64,000 bases of DNA from a bacterium (GTDB taxonomy: Bacteria; Armatimonadota; Zipacnadia; Zipacnadales; Zipacnadaceae). Shown piece by piece: positions 54,744 to 63,006 of this stretch (the first letter of the stretch is position 1; each line of letters opens with the position of its first letter). Below the pieces are notes generated by a model. That model saw only the letters and a list, made by a program, of their open reading frames with translations. It searched no databases and was not told the origin of the DNA. The position numbers and the translations under genes were made by a program. Location of the stretch: positions 88,603-152,602 of the forward strand of contig JAUVXR010000002.1 in assembly GCA_030603495.1 (NCBI GenBank), given 5' to 3'.

Positions 54744-55391
54744 ATGCGAGTGTTGCTGGCAGATGACCACAATATTGTGCGCAGTGGCCTACGCCGCCTA
54801 CTTGATGCGGAGCCCGATATCGAAGTGGTGGCCGAAGCCAGCGATGGCCGAGAGGCCGTTGCACTGGCGACACAGCAGTCTGTTGATGTCGTCGTTATGG
54901 ATGTGGCTATGCCGAATCTTAACGGCGTTGAAGCCACTCGCCAGATTCTGGCACAGTCTCCCGCCCCGAAGGTCATCGTTTTGTCAATGCATTCAGACCG
55001 ACGCTTCGTGGCCAGGACGCTACAGGCGGGTGCCTCCGGCTATCTGTTGAAGGATTGCGCTGCTGAAGAATTGGTCAGCGCTATTCGCTCCGTCGCCACC
55101 GGGCGCACCTATCTAAGTCCCCAAATCAGTGAAGTGGTGGTCGAAGATTATGTCAGTGGATTGGCAGAGGATGACTCTTCTGCTTTGGCCGTCCTGACGC
55201 CCCGCCAGCGCGAGGTGCTTCAGCTCCTGGCGGAGGGAAAAAGTACCAAGGAAATTGCTGCGGAACTCTACGTCAGTCCCAAGACCATCGAGACACACCG
55301 CCATCACATAATGAGGAAATTGGGAGTTGACAGCCTCGCCGAGCTCGTAAAGTATGCCATCCACGAAGGACTGACCTCGTTCGACGCTTGA
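54744..55391 (+). CDS. NarL/FixJ-family response regulator
   Basis: The 215-residue protein has a receiver domain (LLADDHNIVRSGL, phospho-acceptor D53 in VVVMDVAMPNLNG, SGYLLKD) and a LuxR-type HTH (LTPRQREVLQLLAEGKSTKE, SPKTIETHRHHIMRKL). It pairs with the upstream kinase. The two small membrane proteins that follow are candidate targets or co-regulated partners. Confidence 0.95.
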   Translation: MRVLLADDHNIVRSGLRRLLDAEPDIEVVAEASDGREAVALATQQSVDVVVMDVAMPNLNGVEATRQILAQSPAPKVIVLSMHSDRRFVARTLQAGASGYLLKDCAAEELVSAIRSVATGRTYLSPQISEVVVEDYVSGLAEDDSSALAVLTPRQREVLQLLAEGKSTKEIAAELYVSPKTIETHRHHIMRKLGVDSLAELVKYAIHEGLTSFDA

Positions 55392-55486
55392 CAGGACCAC
55401 CCACCGCGCTATGTTGCGCTTTTCCCCCACAGCCCTCTCCCCCAGGAATTAAGGGATTTCGAAGGTGTAATTGAGGGATTCCCTGA

Positions 55487-55516
55487 TTGCGTGTATTGCC
55501 GAAGATTGCCTAGAAT
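55487..55516 (+). promoter_or_regulatory. Possible promoter of the small membrane protein genes
   Basis: TTGCGT (55487-55492), 18 nt, TAGAAT (55511-55516). It lies 45 bp upstream of the first small gene. The match is moderate. Confidence 0.4.
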
Positions 55517-55561
55517 ATACACAAAGCTAACCAACGGGCATCTGGTGAGGAGGTGACCGTG

Positions 55562-55669
55562 ATGAACCGGAAGGTGGTAGTGATATTCGGGGTGCTGCTA
55601 TTAGCACCGGCAGTAGTGGGGGTGTTGCACGTGGCGGCCGCCATCGGATACCGGCTGTGGTGCTGGTAG
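55562..55669 (+). CDS. 35-residue single-span membrane protein
   Basis: The ATG at 55562 is preceded by GAGGAGGTG. The protein is MNRKVVVIFGVLLLAPAVVG followed by VLHVAAAIGYRLWCW. A basic start, one hydrophobic helix and a Trp/Cys end resemble regulatory small membrane proteins. A GTG directly before the ATG could also start it. No family is recognised. Confidence 0.6.
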   Translation: MNRKVVVIFGVLLLAPAVVGVLHVAAAIGYRLWCW

Positions 55670-55698
55670 TGAATTGAGAATAGAAAGGAGCGAGTTCG

Positions 55699-55908
55699 CT
55701 GACTGAGCAGCTAAATGAAGAATTCGAAGAAGAACGCATGGAGCATCTGAGCGCGGAATTGTGGATCCTGGTCATGTTCATTGTGGCAGCGGCTCTACCG
55801 TGGCTCGTGGCAACACTAGCGCCATATTGGCGGATAGTGGGATCGGCCTGTATCGGAGTGGCAATATTGGGGCTGATGGTCTATGCCGCGCTGCAGCGGC
55901 CAACCTGA
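55699..55908 (+). CDS. Small two-span membrane protein, possible CTG start
   Basis: From CTG at 55699 this is 69 residues; from ATG at 55738 it is 56. AAAGGAG at 55684-55690 sits 8 nt before the CTG and far from the ATG, so a CTG start is likely. An acidic head (TEQLNEEFEEERMEHLSAEL) precedes two helices (WILVMFIVAAALPWLVATL and RIVGSACIGVAILGLMVYAA). It lies 29 bp after the 35-residue gene, probably as one operon. The function is unknown. Confidence 0.6.
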   Translation: MTEQLNEEFEEERMEHLSAELWILVMFIVAAALPWLVATLAPYWRIVGSACIGVAILGLMVYAALQRPT

Positions 55909-56064
55909 CCCCATTGGCTGAGGGCAGCGGGGACCTCGGGTCGCACCGGCCTCGGCCCTGCTGCCCTCCGATATTGCAAGGGACAGTCCAGAATTATCGA
56001 GGCTGCCCAAGCAAGAGTCGAGCAGACCCCGCTCCCACCATCAGCATCTTATCCGCCAGCAGGA

Positions 56065-56096
56065 AAAGCCCGGCTCATTTTTCGGAGACGGGCTTT
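56065..56096 (+). terminator. Hairpin after the small membrane protein genes
   Basis: AAAGCCCG (56065-56072) and CGGGCTTT (56089-56096) form an 8-bp stem ending in T residues on the plus strand. The following sequence is not T-rich, so strength is uncertain. Confidence 0.5.
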
Positions 56097-56188
56097 AGCC
56101 TAAAGCACGAATCCCGAACTTCCTCAGCCATGGCCGCCTCAACGGCCACCAGAACCCGCTCTCAGGGCACAATAGGCACCTTGATCAG

Positions 56189-56243
56189 AAGTTCGGATCA
56201 TACAGCCAATTGGCTCCCCCTACGGGACGATTATCGGAACTTT
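56189..56243 (+). repeat. Partial leader of the HTH element (copy D, no HTH gene)
   Basis: TTGGCTCCCCCTACGGGAC followed by ATCGGAACTTT (56233-56243) resembles the leader of HTH copies A, B and C with one mismatch in the 11-mer. The reverse complement of the 11-mer (AAGTTCGGAT, 56189-56198) lies 35 bp upstream, giving an inverted pair. No HTH frame follows. Confidence 0.5.
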
Positions 56244-56330
56244 TTCGGAAGCGATGAGTGCCGGGAACTCGCGCTCGCGATCTAGGCTGAGGTCCTGGTT
56301 TGCGGGCCAGCACTGCCATACTAGTCCAAT

Positions 56331-56402
56331 TCTGCGTGGGACCTTCTTCGGAACTCTTCCAATCTCGCGTTGTGTAAGCGAAACGATCTGCAGCAGGAAG
56401 AA
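56331..56402 (+). repeat. Dispersed repeat, copy 2 (partner at 27108-27180)
   Basis: Contains AACTCTTCCAATCTCG, GTTGTGTAAGC and GCAGCAGGA. It is similar over about 70 bp to 27108-27180. It lies 65 bp from the 3' end of a secretin-type gene, while copy 1 lies 150 bp from the 5' end of another. Confidence 0.5.
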
Positions 56403-56466
56403 TTAGTCCAAGCAAGATCGGATCTTCGGAAACCTCACCGGGGTCGGTACAGCTATCTCCTGCTGC

Positions 56467-57651
56467 CTACTCATCGGTCACTATGGTCGGCGTCACGACT
56501 ACCATTAACTCAGCGCGTTCGTCGTGGTCATCGCCTCTGGCAAACAACGCGCCCAGCAGGGGAATCTTGCCGGGCAGGGGCACCTGCTGGCGCACACCGA
56601 CCGTGGCCTCCCCATCGCTGGTCAACCCGCCGATGATGATGGTCCGCCCGCTTTTGATCTCTATCGAGGTCTTGACCTTACGGCCCCCATACTCCCTGTC
56701 GTTGAGTATATCGTCAACGTCTGCAGCAAAGCGCCACTTCTCCCCAGTCAGCCCGACTCCAAAATCAAAACGGCGACCGGCATCGGGGAACACGCCATAT
56801 CTGTCCGTCAGATCCCGGCCTACCAGAGCGATACTAGGCGTGACCAGCGTATTAGCGACGTTGACTCGCTCCAAGGCCCGCAGAACTAAGCCGACATCGA
56901 GTGTAGTCTTGTTCGGCTGCCAGTGGAGATCATTTCGGCTTACTTTGACCCCCACGGACAGTGCGGCAGGATTATCCCCGATGATGCGGGGATGCGACAC
57001 CACCGCGCCTCCCGCAACGTAGAAGAAATCGTTGTCGAAGTCTTCTATCCATCCCCCGGCGAAAGCGGCTGGGTTGCCGATCTTACCAATGGCCGCCTGA
57101 AAGGATCTGGTGTCCTGGTCGGAGGTAGTGTCCTGGCTGTAGCCAGCCACGCCGACCCCGAGTCCTCTGTAATCAACGCCGACTTCTCTCAAGAAGTTCT
57201 GGTCGATGCTGATGAAGCGTGTTTCGATCTGGACCTGAAGTCTTCCCAAGCCATTTCTTGCCACGGATCGCGACAGGTCAATGCCGCTACGCAAGTGCAG
57301 GCCACTCAAGGCTAGCAACTTGCCGTCAACCCCGCGCGCACTAGCGAACAAGACACCACCAGTAGCCTGGTACCCCGGGGCCGGATCCAGCTCCGCAGTT
57401 GTCTTCTCGGGGCCACGCACGGATTCTGCAGGTCTTTCCGTCGGCATGCGAAACAGCATCGGTAAGGCGGCTGGATTCTTCATGCCGGTAGCATGCTCGT
57501 TTGTGATGGCGACTCCAGTGCCACCACGCGCAAGTATTGCAGATGTGGTGCCAATCTCCGGCAGGAATTGGGCCCTCACCAATCCCGGGCTTGCAACCAC
57601 CAATACAACGCTCACAAGCACAGCCAGTCTACACTTACTCATACGACTCAT
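56467..57651 (-). CDS. Secretin-like protein with an outer-membrane-barrel-like middle
   Basis: The 394-residue protein has a signal peptide (VLVSVVLVVASPGLVRA). An outer-membrane-type start follows (GTTSAILARGGTGVAITNEH, GMKNPAALPML) of the kind seen in TraF/UPF0164-like proteins. The segment RLQVQIETRFISIDQNFLRE is a secretin beta block. A barrel-like region comes next, and the secretin end reads GRTIIIGGLTSDGE, KIPLLGALFARG and ELMVVVTPTIV. It may be a hybrid pore protein. No pilus or secretion genes are adjacent. Confidence 0.65.
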   Translation of the reverse strand: MSRMSKCRLAVLVSVVLVVASPGLVRAQFLPEIGTTSAILARGGTGVAITNEHATGMKNPAALPMLFRMPTERPAESVRGPEKTTAELDPAPGYQATGGVLFASARGVDGKLLALSGLHLRSGIDLSRSVARNGLGRLQVQIETRFISIDQNFLREVGVDYRGLGVGVAGYSQDTTSDQDTRSFQAAIGKIGNPAAFAGGWIEDFDNDFFYVAGGAVVSHPRIIGDNPAALSVGVKVSRNDLHWQPNKTTLDVGLVLRALERVNVANTLVTPSIALVGRDLTDRYGVFPDAGRRFDFGVGLTGEKWRFAADVDDILNDREYGGRKVKTSIEIKSGRTIIIGGLTSDGEATVGVRQQVPLPGKIPLLGALFARGDDHDERAELMVVVTPTIVTDE

Positions 57652-58008
57652 CTCCTTTCACCCACTTCATATTGTGCTTCTCGCTGGCCAAACCGAGGCG
57701 TCAGATGCGTTCGCCTGCAAACCCTGGTGATACCCAGGCCATAGCCCTGCCTGCGCTCATCATCAAGTCGGCTGCTAATGGGAAGTTGATCCCACGAGCG
57801 CCAGTTATGCTATCTACGATGCTCTGGAAGTGACTCTGTTACTAGGTGTTCTTCTCTGGACTACAATGTCCTCCCTCTCCCCACATTCCTCCTCCAGACT
57901 GCGAAAGCTGACACAACAGTGGAACATCATTTCTACCTGCTCGCTCTCGGTGCCGTCATAGTACCAGGTGCGGCTGAGGATTCCTGAGAGCCGCGACATA
58001 GTGCGAAA
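57652..58008. other. Non-coding stretch upstream of the secretin-like gene
   Basis: About 355 bp. It should contain the secretin promoter on the minus strand, but no clear -35/-10 pair was found. A short inverted repeat (CCTGG, 6 nt, CCAGG) lies near 57720. Confidence 0.4.
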
Positions 58009-58040
58009 GGGCCGCCCCTCAACCTCTCGAGGGACGGCCC
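58009..58040. other. Hairpin upstream of HTH element copy B
   Basis: GGGCCGCCCCTC (58009-58020) and GAGGGACGGCCC (58029-58040) form a 12-bp stem with one G-T-type mismatch and an 8-nt loop. It directly precedes the conserved GAAATTC leader of copy B. Copies A and C lack an equivalent. Confidence 0.55.
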
Positions 58041-58105
58041 GAAATTCTCGTAGCTCCACGGGGCCCCCCCCAATCCGAACTTTTCGGCCTGTAGTTAACA
58101 TAATA
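58041..58105 (+). repeat. Leader of HTH element, copy B
   Basis: GAAATTCTCGTAGCTCCACG, ATCCGAACTTT (58073-58083) and GTTAACATAATA match copy A almost block by block; the first two blocks also match copy C. It precedes the HTH frame that begins at TTG 58106. Confidence 0.65.
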
Positions 58106-58387
58106 TTGTACCTAAAGCCTGATTTTGGCCGAAATGGGCGTCCCGAGCACTCTCGCTATCGGTATGGGCTGACCATCCAATCGCTGGTCCCATCTGTAGA
58201 GATGCGCAAAGTTCGGAAGGAGACCCCGCTGGAACGGGCCAGGCGATTCCAAGTAATGCTCGATTCTGGTGGAGTGAGGAATAGAGCACAGCTGGCTAGA
58301 AAACTGGGCGTTAGTAGAGCGTGGGTCACCAAAGTCCTTGGGACTACTCCTCTGGTACCCACGGAAAAATCTTCGGAAGTGGAATAG
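58106..58387 (+). CDS. Small helix-turn-helix protein, copy B
   Basis: From TTG at 58106 the protein has 93 residues: YLKPDFGRNGRPEHSRYRYG, a linker, then ETPLERARRFQVMLDSGGVR, NRAQLARKLGVSRAWVTKVL and a short acidic tail. The frame is also open upstream to an ATG at 57968, but the sequence there is shared as DNA rather than protein. An ATG at 58202 would give a 61-residue HTH-only form. It ends 82 bp before the promoter of the SOS cassette and could be its regulator. DNA binding is inference from the HTH pattern. Confidence 0.6.
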   Translation: MYLKPDFGRNGRPEHSRYRYGLTIQSLVPSVEMRKVRKETPLERARRFQVMLDSGGVRNRAQLARKLGVSRAWVTKVLGTTPLVPTEKSSEVE

Positions 58388-58468
58388 AATCGCTGTTTGC
58401 CTCTCTGTGAGGCGAGAGCCCCTATCCATGCAGCCCCGATGTCAAGTGAAGTAATTATGGTTTTGGTA

Positions 58469-58497
58469 TTGACAATAGAATATATGTTTGATATAAT
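58469..58497 (+). promoter_or_regulatory. SOS-type promoter with LexA-like operator
   Basis: Perfect -35 TTGACA (58469-58474), 17 nt, perfect -10 TATAAT (58492-58497). The spacer carries GAATATATGTTT (58478-58489), 10 of 12 matches to the GAACATATGTTC LexA box of Gram-positive-type bacteria. LexA bound there would block RNA polymerase. It drives the ImuB-like gene at 58522. Confidence 0.75.
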
Positions 58498-58521
58498 GGC
58501 AATTCCCGCAGAGGGATTGCC

Positions 58522-59688
58522 ATGGGTAATTGGATTGCCTTTATACAAATTGAGAGCTTCTATATCAAGGCACACCGACCACCACTGTGGTCAGGGTTAA
58601 TGCCTATGGTGGTGACTCGCGGCAGCCAAGTGCTGCAAGCCTGCAGGCAGGCTCAAGCGGAAGGCGTCAATACTGGTATGCCCTTGCCGCAAGTACGCTG
58701 TCTATGTCCGCAAGCACAGATAGTTACTTTCAACCCCGATGACTGCTGGCCGTTGCACCAGCAGATTTGGGATATTGTCGCTGATCATAGTCCGGTGGTC
58801 GAGCTGACCGGTTTCCATGAAGGCTTCGCTGACATTACGAAAGTCGTATCCAATACCCGGCGGGCCGTGGAATGGCAGAGGAAGGTGAGCAAGCAAATCC
58901 AGCAGCAGACAGATTTGAAATCTCTAGTCGGCGTTGGGCCAGGCAAATTCGCGGCTCGCGTGGCCGCACCTCGCAATGCCGTGGTAGCTGAAGAAGATGT
59001 CAGAGAATTTCTGGCTCCAATCTCGTTGTCTGAGCTTGGTTGGCTGGATAGTAAGCTGCAAGATACTTTGCAGAGGTTAGGTCTTACTACACTGGGTCAA
59101 GTGATTGAAGTGGGCAAGAATACGATCATTCAGCAAGCCGGGCAGCTTGGTGGGCAGCTATATGACTGGATAAAGCGCACAGACAACTGCGTAGTACAGG
59201 CTTTGTATCCTGCTGCTGAGGAACGGGTGCGACAGGTCTTTGATATCGAAGAGAGAGAAGAAGTGATCCTGCAGGCGTTAGGTGAGCTGTGTGAACAACT
59301 GGCTGACAAACTGCTGGGCAGCGGCAGCCAACCGCGCCAGATAACTCTCCGGCTGGAGGCCGACGCTGGATACCACGCGCAAACACAGCAGTATAGCAGG
59401 CCCCCGAAAGATGCCGGCCAGCTCTACCAGGCGGCCCAACGACTGTTGAAGCAGCTTTGGCAAGGCCGGCCCCTGCAAAGCCTAGAGCTGGTAGCGCGTG
59501 ATTTGCAGGCAGTCAAGCCCCAGCAAATAGACCTGTGGGGCGGCCGCCGGCGCAGGACAGTTGAGCAAGTAATGGAAGCAGTCCGCAGCCGCTACGGAGC
59601 ACAAGCAGTCAACCGGGCCTCCCGGTTGAAAGATAAGCGGCGCTTTGCCCAGATGATCCTGGCTGCGGAGGGGAGGGTTAGCTGGTGA
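58522..59688 (+). CDS. imuB: ImuB-like Y-family polymerase, catalytic residues lost
   Basis: The 388-residue protein has the Y-family layout: palm/fingers (about 1-165), thumb with helix-hairpin-helix (LSELGWLDSKLQDTLQRLGL, TTLGQVIEVG) and little finger (about 230-330). The first catalytic motif (DxDxFF in DinB) reads IQIESFY, and the second (S.DEAFLD) reads TGFHEGFADIT, so two of three carboxylates are missing. ImuB proteins are non-catalytic adaptors linking the clamp and DnaE2 in SOS mutagenesis. It overlaps the next gene by 4 bp. A C-terminal RVSW follows basic residues; no clear clamp-binding motif was identified. Confidence 0.82.
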   Translation: MGNWIAFIQIESFYIKAHRPPLWSGLMPMVVTRGSQVLQACRQAQAEGVNTGMPLPQVRCLCPQAQIVTFNPDDCWPLHQQIWDIVADHSPVVELTGFHEGFADITKVVSNTRRAVEWQRKVSKQIQQQTDLKSLVGVGPGKFAARVAAPRNAVVAEEDVREFLAPISLSELGWLDSKLQDTLQRLGLTTLGQVIEVGKNTIIQQAGQLGGQLYDWIKRTDNCVVQALYPAAEERVRQVFDIEEREEVILQALGELCEQLADKLLGSGSQPRQITLRLEADAGYHAQTQQYSRPPKDAGQLYQAAQRLLKQLWQGRPLQSLELVARDLQAVKPQQIDLWGGRRRRTVEQVMEAVRSRYGAQAVNRASRLKDKRRFAQMILAAEGRVSW

Positions 59689-59918
59689 GGCGGCTACCGT
59701 TTGACGAGCTTCGTGTTAAGGGTGGGAAGCAACCAGAGCAGATACTAGTAGGTGGCTGGTGGAGAACGGTAGAGAACATTGTGGATCACTGGCGAGAGGC
59801 TGGGCGCTGGTGGGAAGGAGAAAGACCTCGCGATTTCTTTTTGGTAGAGACCGAGCGAGGAGCATTCATAGTTTCTAAAGGGCCGGAGCGCTGGCGAATT
59901 GAGAGGCTGGTAGACTAA
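59685..59918 (+). CDS. Small DUF6504-like protein of the mutagenesis cassette
   Basis: The 77-residue protein has a Trp/Arg-rich core (VGGWWRTVENIVDHWREAGR, WWEGERPRDFFLVETERGAF) and an end RWRIERLVD. Similar short proteins are encoded between ImuB-like and DnaE2 genes in other bacteria and are grouped in DUF6504. It overlaps both neighbours (4 bp with imuB, 1 bp with dnaE2). Its function is unknown; here it occupies the operon together with ImuB and DnaE2 while no ImuA/RecA-like gene is present. Confidence 0.7.
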   Translation: MRRLPFDELRVKGGKQPEQILVGGWWRTVENIVDHWREAGRWWEGERPRDFFLVETERGAFIVSKGPERWRIERLVD

Positions 59919-62900
59919 TGTTTGTTCATCTTCATGTGCACACTCCGTTTAGCTTTTTAGACGGGGTCGGCCGCATCAGCGAGCTAGTAGGCAAAGCCGT
60001 TGAGCTTGACATGCCAGCACTGGCTATGACTGACCACAATAGCCTCAGCGGAGCGGTCCAGTTCTGCAGGACGTGCCGCCAGGCTGGTATCAAGCCAATT
60101 ATCGGTGCCGAGGTTACCACAGAAACTGGACATCACCTCACCCTGTTAGCCAGAAGTCGAGTTGGGTACGCTAATCTATGTCAACTGCTAAGCCAGGCGC
60201 ATTTGAGCAATGAGCGGGGCAAGCCCCAGGCGACCGAGCAGATGTTGCGAGAGTGTGCCGAGGATATTATTGCCCTGTCCGGCTGCTGGCATAGTGAAGT
60301 GTTTTCCTTGGCCTACAGACGGCGCTACCAGCAGACGGAAAAAGCCATTGAGAAGTATCAGGACATCTTTGGTACGGATAATTTCTATATCGAACTGCAG
60401 GAGGCTTTCTATCCCCAGCAACATGCTACCAACAAGGGCTTGGTCCAGATAGCTCAGAAGCTAAAAGTGCCTGTAGTGGCTACCGGTAATGTCCACTATG
60501 TGGATGAATCTCAGTACAAGGCTCAGGATGTACTTACTTGCGTGCGGACCCTGACTACAGTAGATGAACCCCACCCGGAGCGCAAGATCAATGCTGAGTT
60601 CTACTTCAAGTCTCCCCAGCAGATGGCAAAGCTGTTCTCCTGGGCATCCGAGGCGGTTGCCAATACTCTACGTATTGCGGAGCAATGCCAGGAATATGAG
60701 CTTGGTGATGATAGGTATCTGCCTCGCTTTGACACGAATGGCTGCAAGTCCACGCAGTTGCTGCGTCGGCTTACCTATGAAGGTGCTCAAAAGAGATATG
60801 GGAGGCTAAATCCAAAGATCAGCAGGCGACTGGCATACGAACTGAGTGTAATCGAGCAATTAGGCTTTGCTGATTACTTCCTGGTGGTTTGGGATGCAGC
60901 CCGTGAGGCTCGCCGGCGAGGAATTCGCTATGCTGGGCGGGGCAGTGCCGCTGACTCAGCGGTAGCCTATTGCCTGCACATTACTGATGTGGACGCAGTC
61001 GCTCGCAATCTGAGCTTTGAGCGCTTCATCAACCCCGAACGGGGCGATAATCTGCCTGATATTGACATAGACTTCGATGCCCGCTACCGGGATGACATTG
61101 CTGAGTATGTGACGCAAAAATATGGGGAGGACAAAGTAGCCACAGTCTGCACCTTCCAGACCTATCATGCGCGGGGAGCTATCCGCGATCTTGCCAAGGC
61201 TTTGGGCTTCCCTCTCGAAGAGATTAACCGCTTAGCTAAGCTCATGCCCCATATCAACGCTGACGGTATCGAACAGGCCTTTGATCACTTCCCCGAATTG
61301 CGCGATAGCCAACTGCCGCTTCACAAATACCGTCAGCTCTTTGAGCTTTGCTCCCACGCAGCAGGCCTGCCCCGGCATATCGGCACCCACCTGGGCGGAG
61401 TAATAATCAGCGGCCAACCTCTGAACACCATCTCTCCTATACAGGAGGCCGCCAAGGGCTGCCGGATCATTCAGTTTGATAAAGTTGATGTGGAGGACCT
61501 GCGCCTGTTGAAACTGGATCTGCTATGTCTGCGGATGCTGTCGGCCGTGCAGGACACCGTAACCTCTACTCCCAAGCAGCTGGATTTTAGCAGCATCCCC
61601 CTGGATGATAAAGATACTTACAAGCTGCTCAACAGTGCCGAAACAGCCGGAGCCTTTCAACTGGAAAGTCCCGCCCAGCGCAACCTGCAAAGCCGCTTGC
61701 ACGCAGACAATATTGAAGATGTTGTCGCTTCGGTTGCCCTGATCCGGCCAGGACCGATAAAGGGCAACATGGTCGAGCCTTTCCTGGCCCGTCGCCACGG
61801 CAAAGAACCGGTAACCTATGTAGACTCCCGCCTGGAAGAAATCCTCAAAGATACCTACGGTGTAGTATTGTTTCAGGAGCAGGTCATTGAGATCGCCGTC
61901 AAGATAGCTGGCTTCAGCCCCGGCGAAGCTGACCAGTTGCGCCGTGCTCTGACTCACCACCGCGACAAGGATAAGATGCAGGCCATCGGCAAGGGTTTCA
62001 TCCGCAAGGCTATGCAGCGGGGCTGTACTGAGCAGGTGGCCAAAACCATCTTCTCCTGCATTGAAGGTTATGCTGGCTATGGCTTCTGTGAGGCCCATGC
62101 TGCGGCTTTCGGTGACACCGGCTACAAAACGTCTTACCTGCTAACCCACTATCCGGCCTACTTCTACGCTGCTCTGTTGTCCAATCAGCCTATGGGCTAT
62201 TTCCCTGCTCATACTTTGATCAACGAGGCCAAGCGCCGGGGCATAAGTGTACTGGGGCCTGATGTGAATCGCAGCCAAGTCAGCTTTACTGTTGAGGACA
62301 GCGCCATCCGAGTCGGCCTCAAGCAGGTAAAGGACGCGGCGGAGAGATTAGCAGACAAGATAGTTGAAGGTCAGCCTTATAAGGGCCTCCAGGATCTTAC
62401 GTGGCGCATCAAGCCACCAGCAAATGCGGCTCAGAATCTGGTTCTGGGGGGCGCTCTGGATTGTTTCGACGCAAACCGTCGGCGACTGCTGTGGCAACTT
62501 GGAGCCCATAAGCCGGCCAAGCAGCCCCAGTTGAATCTGCAGCAAGCTGCTGAACTTAAGAATATCAGGGATTTTACTGACCAGCAGAAATGCTGCTACG
62601 ACTGGGATATATTAGGCTTCAGCCCCGCCTGGCATCCACTGGAGTTTGTTAGACCTAAATTGGCTGAAGAAGGGGTACTTACCAACCAACAGATCAAACA
62701 GCAGCGCCCCAAGGGGCCTGTCAAAACTGCTAGCCTGCTCATTCGCCCTCATCGTCCGCCTACTCGCAGTGGCCGAACGGTCGTCTTCTTTACCCTCGAA
62801 GACGAAACCGGGCTACTGGACGTCACGGTCTTCGAAAACGTTTACCAACAGTATGGTAAAGAAATTTTTTCCTCCTCGGCGTTACTGGTCGAGGGACATC

Positions 62901-62956
62901 TGACTCATCGAGGTACCGCTTCCATAATAGCAGACCGCATTGAACAGCTAAGCTGA
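59918..62956 (+). CDS. dnaE2: Error-prone DNA polymerase DnaE2 (ImuC)
   Basis: The 1012-residue C-family polymerase has an N-terminal PHP domain (FVHLHVHTPFSFLDGVGRIS, AMTDHNSLSGAVQF), palm motif NLPDIDIDFDARYRDDI with catalytic aspartates, fingers (EVIEIAVKIAGFSPGEADQL, GYGFCEAHAAAFG) and a C-terminal OB fold (VFFTLEDETGLLDVTVF). Its length, shorter than replicative DnaE, fits DnaE2/ImuC. It copies damaged DNA during the SOS response with ImuB. Its replication partner clamp is elsewhere. The start overlaps the previous stop (TAATG). Confidence 0.93.
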   Translation: MFVHLHVHTPFSFLDGVGRISELVGKAVELDMPALAMTDHNSLSGAVQFCRTCRQAGIKPIIGAEVTTETGHHLTLLARSRVGYANLCQLLSQAHLSNERGKPQATEQMLRECAEDIIALSGCWHSEVFSLAYRRRYQQTEKAIEKYQDIFGTDNFYIELQEAFYPQQHATNKGLVQIAQKLKVPVVATGNVHYVDESQYKAQDVLTCVRTLTTVDEPHPERKINAEFYFKSPQQMAKLFSWASEAVANTLRIAEQCQEYELGDDRYLPRFDTNGCKSTQLLRRLTYEGAQKRYGRLNPKISRRLAYELSVIEQLGFADYFLVVWDAAREARRRGIRYAGRGSAADSAVAYCLHITDVDAVARNLSFERFINPERGDNLPDIDIDFDARYRDDIAEYVTQKYGEDKVATVCTFQTYHARGAIRDLAKALGFPLEEINRLAKLMPHINADGIEQAFDHFPELRDSQLPLHKYRQLFELCSHAAGLPRHIGTHLGGVIISGQPLNTISPIQEAAKGCRIIQFDKVDVEDLRLLKLDLLCLRMLSAVQDTVTSTPKQLDFSSIPLDDKDTYKLLNSAETAGAFQLESPAQRNLQSRLHADNIEDVVASVALIRPGPIKGNMVEPFLARRHGKEPVTYVDSRLEEILKDTYGVVLFQEQVIEIAVKIAGFSPGEADQLRRALTHHRDKDKMQAIGKGFIRKAMQRGCTEQVAKTIFSCIEGYAGYGFCEAHAAAFGDTGYKTSYLLTHYPAYFYAALLSNQPMGYFPAHTLINEAKRRGISVLGPDVNRSQVSFTVEDSAIRVGLKQVKDAAERLADKIVEGQPYKGLQDLTWRIKPPANAAQNLVLGGALDCFDANRRRLLWQLGAHKPAKQPQLNLQQAAELKNIRDFTDQQKCCYDWDILGFSPAWHPLEFVRPKLAEEGVLTNQQIKQQRPKGPVKTASLLIRPHRPPTRSGRTVVFFTLEDETGLLDVTVFENVYQQYGKEIFSSSALLVEGHLTHRGTASIIADRIEQLS

Positions 62957-63006
62957 CCCGCTCCCCCAGAGAATCCCATCCAGCAGGTATGCAAGCCGCT
63001 GGGATT

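Noticed and set aside
55388-55415. TTGACA-16-TATGTT at the end of the response regulator gene
   Set aside because: Spacing and -10 are weaker than the candidate at 55487-55516; kept only as an alternative.
57814-58101. 95-codon minus-strand frame opposite HTH copy B leader
   Set aside because: The leader is conserved as DNA in copies A and C, where this frame is not kept.
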